From: CAIKKG01 sp037444725
Lineage (GTDB): Bacteria > Patescibacteriota > Minisyncoccia > UBA6257 > GWB1-50-10
Length of the DNA stretch: 15,324 nt
Direction of reading: 5' to 3'
NCBI GenBank assembly: GCA_037444725.1
Contig: JBBILW010000017.1
Coordinates: 1-15,324 of the forward strand
Notes under the pieces: model-generated
What the model was told of the DNA's origin: nothing
Database searches by the model: none
Seen by the model: only the letters and a program-made list of their open reading frames with translations
Position numbers and translations under genes: made by a program
Shown here: piece by piece, positions 11,238 through 15,324 of the stretch
Position numbering within the stretch: position 1 is the first letter of the stretch
Layout: the number at the start of each line of letters is the position of its first letter

Positions 11238-11257
11238 CTTATAGAACTAGTTTTTGG

Positions 11258-11266
11258 TGATATACT
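11258..11266 (+). promoter_or_regulatory. Extended -10 promoter of trmD
   Basis: TGATATACT at 11258-11266 is an extended -10. Its hexamer starts 15 nt before the ATG at 11276, so the mRNA would begin about 3 nt before the start codon. Confidence 0.6.
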
Positions 11267-11275
11267 TTTAATACA

Positions 11276-11932
11276 ATGAAACAGTTTCACGTAATCTCGC
11301 TTTTCCCCGAATCGCTCGCGTCGTATCTTAACGCGTCGATTATTGGCCGCGCGCAGGAAAAGAAGCTTATCAAGGTGAATCCGATTCAATTGAGGGATTT
11401 TGCGACGGGTCTCCACAAAAAAACCGACGAACCCGCATTCGGCGGCGGTCCGGGCATGGTGCTGAAGGCGGAGCCTATCTGGCGCGCAGTTGAATCAGCA
11501 AAAAAGAAAGCAAAGAAGGCGAAGACGCGCACGATTCTTTTCTCGACGCGCGGAAAAGTGTTCGATGGCGCAGCGGCGCGCAGACTCGCAAAGTATGACC
11601 ACCTTATCCTTATCTGCGGACGTTATGAGGGTGTGGATGAGCGGGTGGCGGCAGCATTGGCGGACGAGGAGCTCTCGCTCGGTGATTTTGTGCTCTCAGG
11701 GGGCGAATTGCCGGCGCTTGTCGTCATTGATGCCGTGGCGCGCCAAGTAAAAGGGGTGTTGGGAAAGACCGAATCGCTTGAGGAAGTGAAGGGTTCGTAC
11801 CCCGTGTACACTAAACCCGTCTCATTTAAGGCGAAAACCAGGCAGGGGAAGGTGAAAGAGCTTACCGTGCCAGAAGTCCTTACTTCCGGGCATCATGCTA
11901 AGATTGCCGAATGGCGGAAGAATCATGCATAG
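11276..11932 (+). CDS. trmD: tRNA (guanine-N1)-methyltransferase TrmD, with shortened linker
   Basis: The protein has 218 residues, shorter than E. coli TrmD (255). It methylates G37 next to the anticodon using S-adenosylmethionine and so prevents frameshifting. FHVISLFPESL (4-14), AFGGGPGMVLKAEPIW (54-69), ICGRYEGVDERV (112-123) and LSLGDFVLSGGELPALVVIDAVAR (132-155) form the trefoil-knot cofactor site. After that the usual linker ES...DSF..GLL..P.YTRPE is replaced by ESLEEVKGSYPVYTKPVSF. The Asp that corresponds to E. coli Asp169, the proposed catalytic base, has no obvious counterpart, and the TRPE Glu is Val. The helical C-terminal domain is cut to about 45 residues (ELTVPEVLTSGHHAKIAEWRKNHA). 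It has its own extended -10 promoter and no Shine-Dalgarno site. Confidence 0.93.
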   Translation: MKQFHVISLFPESLASYLNASIIGRAQEKKLIKVNPIQLRDFATGLHKKTDEPAFGGGPGMVLKAEPIWRAVESAKKKAKKAKTRTILFSTRGKVFDGAAARRLAKYDHLILICGRYEGVDERVAAALADEELSLGDFVLSGGELPALVVIDAVARQVKGVLGKTESLEEVKGSYPVYTKPVSFKAKTRQGKVKELTVPEVLTSGHHAKIAEWRKNHA

Positions 11933-11961
11933 AGGGCGGCTTCGCTGGAGGCATGGGAGGG

Positions 11962-11991
11962 TTTACAAAATAGGCAGGTTTAGTATATAGT
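11962..11991 (+). promoter_or_regulatory. Promoter of rpsB
   Basis: TTTACA (11962-11967) and TATAGT (11986-11991) are 18 nt apart. The start near 11998 leaves a leader of about 12 nt without a Shine-Dalgarno sequence before the ATG at 12010. Confidence 0.65.
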
Positions 11992-12009
11992 AGAACCCGT
12001 ACTGAAATT

Positions 12010-12720
12010 ATGAGCAAAGAAAAAGAAATAACCAACGAAATAGTCTCGGAGCTCGTTACGACGGGTGTTGCGGTTGGGCACAAGCGTTCTAAAACGCATC
12101 CGAAAATGAAACCTTACGTCGCGATGACAAGGAACGATATCGATTATATCGATCCGGAAACGACGTTAGAAAGCATCGATGAAGCGGTAAAATTCATCGG
12201 CGAGCGCATTGGTCCTGATGACCTTGTGCTTTGCGCCGCATCAACGGCTCCCGCGCACGAAGCGATTCTTGCATTCGCGAAGCAGTTTAACTTCCCGTAT
12301 GTCACGACGCGCTGGCTCGGCGGCACGCTCACCAATTTCAAAGTAATTTCTGAGAGGATGCGCTATTACGTAGACCTCAAAACGAAGAAGGAGAAGGGCG
12401 AACTCGAAAAGTACACGAAGAAAGAGCAGATGAAGTTCGGCGAGGAGATTACCAAACTCTCCATTTCGTTCGACGGATTGCTCCGCATGACGAAACTCCC
12501 CGCAATTCTCTTTGTTGTCGACCCGCAGGCAAATGAGACGGCAGTGAAGGAAGCAATCAAATTGAACATTCCGGTGGTGGCAATCCTTGATACGAATGAT
12601 GACCCGCGCACCGTCACGAAGCCTATCTTCGCGAACGACCACGCAAAGCAGAGCATCGCATGGGTGATGCAAAAGATTACAGATGGTATCATTGCAGGTA
12701 GGAAAGCGGCGATAAAGTAA
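12010..12720 (+). CDS. rpsB: Ribosomal protein uS2
   Basis: The protein has 236 residues, normal for uS2 of the small subunit. Landmarks are GVAVGHKRSKTHPKMKPYV (19-37), FPYVTTRWLGGTLTNF (99-114) with the WLGGTLTN motif, LPAILFVVDPQANETAVKEA (163-182), and LNIPVVAILDTNDDP (185-199), where the usual TNCDP reads TNDDP. The coiled-coil arm (about residues 115-160, rich in Lys and Glu) is present. It is followed by tsf after 19 bp, the near-universal rpsB-tsf pair. Its leader is about 12 nt long and has no Shine-Dalgarno site. Confidence 0.97.
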   Translation: MSKEKEITNEIVSELVTTGVAVGHKRSKTHPKMKPYVAMTRNDIDYIDPETTLESIDEAVKFIGERIGPDDLVLCAASTAPAHEAILAFAKQFNFPYVTTRWLGGTLTNFKVISERMRYYVDLKTKKEKGELEKYTKKEQMKFGEEITKLSISFDGLLRMTKLPAILFVVDPQANETAVKEAIKLNIPVVAILDTNDDPRTVTKPIFANDHAKQSIAWVMQKITDGIIAGRKAAIK

Positions 12721-12739
12721 ATTTAAAAAAACAACTTTC

Positions 12740-13183
12740 ATGAGCAACAACGATATCGTTAAGTTACGCGAAACGACGGGAGCCGGAGTCATGGAGTGCA
12801 AAAAAGCGCTTGATGACGCAAAGGGAGATTTCGACAAGGCTGTTGACCTCATTAATGAGCGCGGACTCGTGAAAGCGGAAAAGAAGGCGGGCCGTAACGC
12901 GGCGGCAGGCATGTTGAAGGCATACGTGCACAACAACCGCGTAGGCGTATTGCTCCAAATCCATGCAGAAACGGATTTCGTGCTTCGCTCGGAGCCGTTC
13001 CAGGAGTTGGCGCATGATATTGCGATGCATATCGTCGCAATGAATCCGGAATCGGTGGAAGCGCTTCTCGCGCAGCCGTTCGTTAAGAACGAATCAATGC
13101 CGGTATCGGATCTCATTAAGAGCGTTACCGCTAAAGTTGGTGAAAAGATTCAGGTAGAACGTTTTTGCAGGTACGAGATATAA
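12740..13183 (+). CDS. tsf: Elongation factor Ts, compact form
   Basis: The protein has 147 residues; even the short EF-Ts of Thermus has about 196. EF-Ts exchanges GDP on EF-Tu. The N-terminal UBA-like domain (VKLRETTGAGVMECKKAL, 7-24; VDLINERGLVKAEKKAGR, 35-52) is complete. The exchange motif AETDFVLRSEPFQELAHDIAMHI (76-98) includes the TDFV that reaches into EF-Tu. Then MNPESVEALLAQPFVKNESMPVSDLIKSVTAKVGEKI joins directly to the last core strands, ending VERFCRYEI. The stretch of about 45 residues that normally lies between MNP and the LLEQPF motif is almost absent. The frame is open, so this is a deletion in the family and not a frameshift. Its ATG is preceded by an A-rich stretch with no Shine-Dalgarno sequence. 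Confidence 0.94.
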   Translation: MSNNDIVKLRETTGAGVMECKKALDDAKGDFDKAVDLINERGLVKAEKKAGRNAAAGMLKAYVHNNRVGVLLQIHAETDFVLRSEPFQELAHDIAMHIVAMNPESVEALLAQPFVKNESMPVSDLIKSVTAKVGEKIQVERFCRYEI

Positions 13184-13184
13184 C
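13179..13184 (+). promoter_or_regulatory. -10 element overlapping the tsf stop codon
   Basis: TATAAC at 13179-13184 contains the tsf stop TAA (13181-13183). Its first base is 13 nt before the ATG at 13192. This is the same arrangement as at 4788-4793. Confidence 0.4.
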
Positions 13185-13191
13185 TCGTTCA

Positions 13192-13521
13192 ATGCTCACA
13201 TTTCTCCTTCAAATAACCATGGTGGTCAGCTTGGGGTTCATCGTGTACCTCTTCGGCCGTGTCGTGCCTCGCGTAAGCGATGTAGACATTGCGAAGGCAC
13301 GCGAGCAATCTCTGTTTCACTGGCTTGTGGGATATCTGGAGAAAGTGGATGACTGGCTCCTTTCATTGTTTGAAAAAGCATTGCGAAGAATCAGGGTTAT
13401 TATCCTCATGCTCGACAATGTGATTTCGGAGAAGCTCGGACGCTTCAAAAAGGAATCCGAACGCCAGAAAGGATTCGCGTTACCGAAGGAAGAATCCAAA
13501 GAAACCAAAGAAGAGAAATAG
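13192..13521 (+). CDS. Small single-pass membrane protein, unknown function
   Basis: The chosen frame from ATG 13192 gives 109 residues beginning MLTFLLQITMVVSLGFIVYLFGRVVP. A hydrophobic segment (about residues 3-22) is followed by a helical, amphipathic region (YLEKVDDWLLSLFEKALRRIRVIILML) and a highly charged tail (KEESKETKEEK). A topology with a short outer N-terminus and a cytosolic tail is likely. I do not recognise the family. A start at 13165, nine residues earlier, would overlap tsf by 19 bp; I prefer 13192 because a -10 element lies 13 nt before it and the hydrophobic segment begins at once. It ends at a strong terminator, so it closes the rpsB-tsf unit. Confidence 0.75.
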   Translation: MLTFLLQITMVVSLGFIVYLFGRVVPRVSDVDIAKAREQSLFHWLVGYLEKVDDWLLSLFEKALRRIRVIILMLDNVISEKLGRFKKESERQKGFALPKEESKETKEEK

Positions 13522-13527
13522 AAGAAC

Positions 13528-13551
13528 AAAAAATCCCGCAAGGGATTTTTT
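13528..13551 (+). terminator. Terminator after the small membrane protein
   Basis: AAAAAATCCC (13528-13537) pairs with GGGATTTTTT (13542-13551) over a GCAA tetraloop. It can also act on the minus strand, being A/T symmetric. Confidence 0.9.
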
Positions 13552-13595
13552 GATTACTATCTATTCGAGTTTTCTCGTAGTGAAATTTCCTTTGT

Positions 13596-13636
13596 AAAAA
13601 AAGAGCCCCAAGCAGAACGTATCCTGCAAGGGGCTC
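13596..13636 (-). terminator. Terminator of the minus-strand lipoprotein gene
   Basis: GAGCCCC (13603-13609) pairs with GGGGCTC (13630-13636), with GCAG/CTGC extending the stem inside. On the minus strand seven Ts follow (plus A-run 13596-13602). Confidence 0.87.
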
Positions 13637-13662
13637 GAGTGCGATTGGTCTTCGACGAGTCA

Positions 13663-13959
13663 CTAATCCTTTCGCCACACGGTGCTCCAGCCTGCGCCGA
13701 ACTCGACGCCAGTGCCGAGCACGAAGCCGAAGTTGTACCATCCGCCGTTGTTGTGAACCTCGTAGCAGTTCACGCTGTTCGTGAAGATTGAAATGACAAG
13801 CGTGATCGGCGCAATGATTCCATGCCAGAGGCCGAGCCAGAAACCTGCGAGGTTTCCATTTGCGTCGAGGGTGTGCGCGGCGATGTTCGGTCCACCCGCG
13901 CAACTCATCAGGAACAGTCCACCAAGGAACATCAAGTACAGCACGTGTGTTTTCCTCAT
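13663..13959 (-). CDS. Small lipoprotein/membrane protein with YEVHNNGGWYNFGF motif
   Basis: The protein has 98 residues from the ATG at 13959. That start has the best Shine-Dalgarno site in the window: AAAGGAGG on the minus strand (plus 13966-13973), 6 nt upstream. An earlier in-frame ATG at 13998 has none. The N-terminus is a lipoprotein signal: MRKTH, a hydrophobic core, and the lipobox LMSC with Cys20. The rest has one or two hydrophobic segments around GFWLGLWHGIIAPITLVISIF (39-59) and then YEVHNNGGWYNFGFVLG (66-82). I recall this GLWHG...HNNGGWYNFGF pattern from a family of short bacterial membrane proteins of unknown function. The protein is probably anchored in the cytoplasmic membrane. 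It is transcribed alone, toward its own terminator at 13636-13596. Confidence 0.83.
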   Translation of the reverse strand: MRKTHVLYLMFLGGLFLMSCAGGPNIAAHTLDANGNLAGFWLGLWHGIIAPITLVISIFTNSVNCYEVHNNGGWYNFGFVLGTGVEFGAGWSTVWRKD

Positions 13960-14092
13960 CGGCTTCCTCCTTTCAAGGAACGATTCAATTCTATCCAAGC
14001 ACTATGCTCGGTTGGCCTCAATGTGGAATATAATTACACAAAAGTCAATAGCCACTATTTATCATTTCTTTCCCGTTCGAATCATCCCATGC

Positions 14093-14116
14093 AAAAAAAT
14101 ACCCGGTGCGGGTATT
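14093..14116 (-). terminator. Terminator of the tRNA-Tyr gene
   Basis: AATACCCG (14098-14105) pairs with CGGGTATT (14109-14116) around a three-base loop. On the minus strand seven Ts follow (plus A-run 14093-14099). Confidence 0.88.
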
Positions 14117-14121
14117 TATTG

Positions 14122-14205
14122 TGCGCAGGGAAGGATTCGAACCTTCGTAGCCGTTAAGGCGCTAGATTTACAGTCTAGTACAATTGACCGCTCTGTCACC
14201 TGCGC
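14122..14205 (-). tRNA. tRNA-Tyr (anticodon GTA)
   Basis: The minus-strand sequence of 84 nt folds as a class II tRNA. The acceptor is GCGCAGG/CCTGCGC with discriminator A. The anticodon arm is CTAGA-CTGTAAA-TCTAG with GTA at positions 34-36. There is a long variable arm (GCGCCTTAACGGC), and the T arm is GAAGG-TTCGAAT-CCTTC. CCA is not encoded. A terminator follows directly, so it is a single-tRNA unit. Confidence 0.97.
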
Positions 14206-14213
14206 GTAGTTCT

Positions 14214-14242
14214 ACTTTATAGAAACTGCCGTCTTTGTGCAA
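14214..14242 (-). promoter_or_regulatory. Promoter of tRNA-Tyr
   Basis: On the minus strand TTGCAC (plus 14237-14242) lies 17 nt before TAAAGT (14214-14219). TATAAA overlaps it at 14216-14221. Transcription would begin a few bases before the tRNA 5' end at 14205. Confidence 0.5.
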
Positions 14243-14265
14243 TAGTAACCTATAAACAGCTATGT

Positions 14266-14274
14266 TGGTATACT
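14266..14274 (+). promoter_or_regulatory. Extended -10 promoter of the gene at 14281
   Basis: TGGTATACT at 14266-14274 is identical to the element at 1846-1854. The hexamer begins 12 nt before the ATG, so the mRNA should start at the A of the ATG. Confidence 0.6.
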
Positions 14275-14280
14275 TAACAT

Positions 14281-14517
14281 ATGGAAATAGTCTCGTCGAT
14301 ACTCGGTTGGATTGGTACCACGCTTATCTTTTCTGCGTACCTCCTCAACTCACTTAAGAAGGTAGATAGCACCAATAAGTATTATCAATTAATGAATCTT
14401 GCAGGTGCGGCCGCGCTTGGCGTGAACGTGTATTACCAGCATGCGTGGCCGGCGCTCGCGCTGGAATTCGTTTGGGGAGGTATCGCTATCTATTCTTTAG
14501 TGAGTGCGAGAAAATAA
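14281..14517 (+). CDS. Small membrane protein, CBU_0592-like
   Basis: The protein has 78 residues with three hydrophobic segments at about 4-22, 36-53 and 57-75. LGWIGTTLIFSAYLLNSLKKV (8-28) and YYQLMNLAGAAALGVNVYYQHAWPALALEFVWGGIAIYSL match the pattern of the CBU_0592-like family of tiny integral membrane proteins (N-terminal IG...LI..AY.LNS, then YQ..NL.GA..L.vN..y..awP....n..W..ia). The biochemical role of that family is not known. The start is fixed by the extended -10 only 12 nt before it; there is no Shine-Dalgarno site. The next gene begins 18 bp after its stop but has its own -10. Confidence 0.82.
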   Translation: MEIVSSILGWIGTTLIFSAYLLNSLKKVDSTNKYYQLMNLAGAAALGVNVYYQHAWPALALEFVWGGIAIYSLVSARK

Positions 14518-14523
14518 ATAAGG

Positions 14524-14529
14524 TAAAAT
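14524..14529 (+). promoter_or_regulatory. -10 element of the gene at 14536
   Basis: TAAAAT at 14524-14529 begins 12 nt before the ATG at 14536, the same distance as at 1849, 4788 and 14269. No Shine-Dalgarno sequence lies between. Confidence 0.4.
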
Positions 14530-14535
14530 AAATAT

Positions 14536-14817
14536 ATGAAATTCGAAAGTTTTAAGCCTGTAAATGAATCCACGGAATCTCAAGAAACTCAGGAGGAAGT
14601 AAAGTCATGGGATGAAATCGAGGAAGCCGATCGCAAAATGATGGCGGCTCAGCTCGGGCTCCCACAATCGGCGTCTCAGGGAGAAATTGCTGATGCATTT
14701 AGAAAAAAACGAGCTTCAGAAGTCGGCTTGCCGGAGGATGCGGATTGGCGGGAAATCGAATCAAAGTCCCACGAGTCGAAACTCGAGGATATGAAGAAAG
14801 AACGCCCAGCCGCATAA
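14536..14817 (+). CDS. Acidic helical protein with a duplicated GLPxxA...EI motif
   Basis: The protein has 93 residues, very rich in Glu, Lys, Ser and Ala, and soluble. The first 35 residues look disordered (NESTESQETQEEVKSWDEIEEAD). Then a unit repeats: LGLPQSASQGEIADAFRKKRA (40-60) and VGLPEDADWREIESKSHESKL (63-83). The first copy resembles the start of a J-domain-like helix pair (LGLPxxAsxxEIxxAFRxK), but there is no HPD, so it is not a DnaJ co-chaperone. The repeats are 23 residues apart and look like a helix-turn-helix tandem. I cannot assign a function; a protein-interaction or cell-surface linker role is possible. Its start is supported by TAAAAT 12 nt upstream. Confidence 0.75.
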   Translation: MKFESFKPVNESTESQETQEEVKSWDEIEEADRKMMAAQLGLPQSASQGEIADAFRKKRASEVGLPEDADWREIESKSHESKLEDMKKERPAA

Positions 14818-14821
14818 TCAA

Positions 14822-14851
14822 TTGCGAACATTGGCGGGTGCATGCTACATT
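14822..14851 (+). promoter_or_regulatory. Promoter of tRNA-Thr
   Basis: TTGCGA (14822-14827) and TACATT (14846-14851) are 18 nt apart, with TGC just before the hexamer (extended -10). The start near 14858 lies 8 nt before the tRNA. Confidence 0.5.
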
Positions 14852-14865
14852 TATTCGTGTCGCGC

Positions 14866-14937
14866 GCCGGAGTAGCTCAATGGCAGAGCAACGCTTTTGT
14901 AAAGCGAAGGTTGGAGGTTCGACTCCTCTCTCCGGCT
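14866..14937 (+). tRNA. tRNA-Thr (anticodon TGT)
   Basis: The 72-nt sequence folds as a normal tRNA: acceptor GCCGGAG/CTCCGGC with discriminator T, D arm GCTC/GAGC, anticodon loop TTTGTAA (TGT at 34-36) on a stem with one A-A mismatch at its base, and T arm GGAGG-TTCGACT-CCTCT. CCA is not encoded. The last 15 bases of its 3' end region recur 150 bp downstream. Confidence 0.96.
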
Positions 14938-14945
14938 CAATAACG

Positions 14946-14973
14946 AACAAAAGCCGATTTTTCGGCTTTTGTT
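14946..14973 (+). terminator. Terminator of tRNA-Thr
   Basis: AACAAAAGCCGA (14946-14957) pairs perfectly with TCGGCTTTTGTT (14962-14973). The T-rich 3' arm serves as the T tract. Confidence 0.8.
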
Positions 14974-14976
14974 GAG

Positions 14977-15088
14977 GAGCCGAACGACGGAGTGTTGTGC
15001 GTTCAGCAGGACGCACCACGAGTCGGTGCCTAGACCAATTGTAAGTGACGACTTACAATTGAGTCGAAGGAGACCCTCTCTCCGGCTC
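14977..15088 (+). other. Structured noncoding element between tRNA-Thr and the ABC gene
   Basis: GAGCCG (14977-14982) can pair with CGGCTC (15083-15088), closing about 110 nt. Inside lie GTGCGT/ACGCAC (14998-15003 region with 15010-15016 region) and a perfect 11-bp hairpin CAATTGTAAGT/ACTTACAATTG (15036-15046 with 15051-15061). GAGTCGAA (about 15061-15068) is the exact complement of the T-loop region TTCGACTC of the tRNA. There is no gene, no T-tract terminator and no clear promoter of its own. Confidence 0.4.
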
Positions 15089-15089
15089 A
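15075..15089 (+). repeat. Second copy of the tRNA-Thr 3' end (15-bp direct repeat)
   Basis: CCTCTCTCCGGCTCA occurs at 14925-14939, where it forms the 3' half of the T stem, the acceptor strand and two flanking bases of tRNA-Thr, and again at 15075-15089. The copies are exactly 150 bp apart. Duplicated tRNA 3' ends are the usual footprint of tRNA-targeted integration, but here no integrase lies between them. Confidence 0.7.
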
Positions 15090-15098
15090 TTTTAGAAC

Positions 15099-15324
15099 AT
15101 GAACAACCCAATTATTGAAGTAAAGAATCTCGTGCGTTCGTTCGGCGACCTTGTCGCGGTGAACGATGTTTCATTTGAAGTTGAGCGCGGCGAAATATTC
15201 GCGTTTTTGGGTCCCAACGGCGCGGGTAAGTCGACCACGATAAAGATTCTCACGACGCTCCTTAGCCCCACAAAAGGCGAGGCGCGTGTAAATGGATTTG
15301 CAGTCCACGACGGCGAAGAGGACG
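15099..15324 (+). CDS. ABC transporter ATP-binding protein, N-terminal fragment (runs off the right edge)
   Basis: The frame from ATG 15099 stays open to the window end, giving 75 residues beginning MNNPIIEVKNLVRSFGDLVA. The Walker A motif is FLGPNGAGKSTTIKILTTLL (residues 36-55), followed by SPTKGEARVNGFAVHD. This is the usual start of a DrrA/NatA/CcmA-like ATPase of ABC-2 type exporters, which drive export of drugs, ions or polysaccharides with a separate membrane subunit. The Q-loop, signature and Walker B lie outside the window. The ATG is 10 bp after the tRNA-tail repeat, and no Shine-Dalgarno site is seen. Confidence 0.9.
   Translation, partial: MNNPIIEVKNLVRSFGDLVAVNDVSFEVERGEIFAFLGPNGAGKSTTIKILTTLLSPTKGEARVNGFAVHDGEED

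Noticed and set aside
12241..13116. 291-residue minus-strand open frame
   Set aside because: It lies opposite rpsB and tsf, both certain genes; its residues have no family resemblance and it spans their junction.
14073..14086. CGTTCGAATC, like a tRNA T arm, near the tRNA-Tyr terminator
   Set aside because: Only about nine bases match and no acceptor or anticodon arm accompanies them, so a chance match is more likely than a tRNA remnant or att site.
1..15324. CRISPR arrays, insertion sequences, rRNA genes
   Set aside because: No regularly spaced repeats, no transposase or integrase frame and no rRNA-like sequence were seen on either strand.

Overview
The window looks like a chromosomal segment of a small-genome bacterium of the Candidate Phyla Radiation (Patescibacteria), most likely a Parcubacteria/Kaiserbacteria-type lineage. 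This placement is inference. It rests on compact versions of core proteins (a 726-residue SMC, a 147-residue EF-Ts, a TrmD with a shortened linker), dense packing, rpsP-khpA-trmD without rimM, and very many genes that seem to be read from leaderless mRNAs.

Layout. The left edge holds the 5' end of dnaE (minus strand), diverging from an unrecognised 213-residue gene and an exported protein. Positions 1861-3900 form a visibly AT-rich accessory island: a 58-residue zinc-ribbon protein, a PD-(D/E)XK nuclease-like/DUF4268 protein and an unrecognised 222-residue protein. A hairpin-rich noncoding block of about 170 bp follows. Next come a LexA-type repressor and a DUF1761 membrane protein, and then a minus-strand noncoding RNA made of a chain of hairpins. 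From 5396 to 9611 lies an information-processing cluster: rnhB, rpmF, nusB, rnc and a short SMC without a recognisable hinge.

Positions 9612-10510 hold almost no protein-coding sequence. They contain three promoter-RNA-terminator units and one 57-residue gene. Two of the RNAs share a motif, and the third carries an imperfect complement of it. The translation block follows: rpsP, khpA, trmD, rpsB, a compact tsf and a small membrane protein. The right end carries a minus-strand lipoprotein, tRNA-Tyr, two small genes, tRNA-Thr with a 15-bp copy of its 3' end 150 bp downstream, and the start of an ABC-transporter ATPase gene.

How it works together. Most of the window serves RNA maturation (RNase HII, RNase III, NusB, TrmD, KhpA), translation (S2, S16, L32, EF-Ts, two tRNAs) and chromosome upkeep (DNA polymerase III, SMC, a LexA-like regulator). 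A striking shared feature is that about ten genes have a -10 hexamer whose first base lies only 12-24 nt before the ATG, with no Shine-Dalgarno sequence. A few others (353, rnc, the 57-residue gene, the lipoprotein) have clear Shine-Dalgarno sites. The noncoding RNA units are the most likely place for something undescribed.
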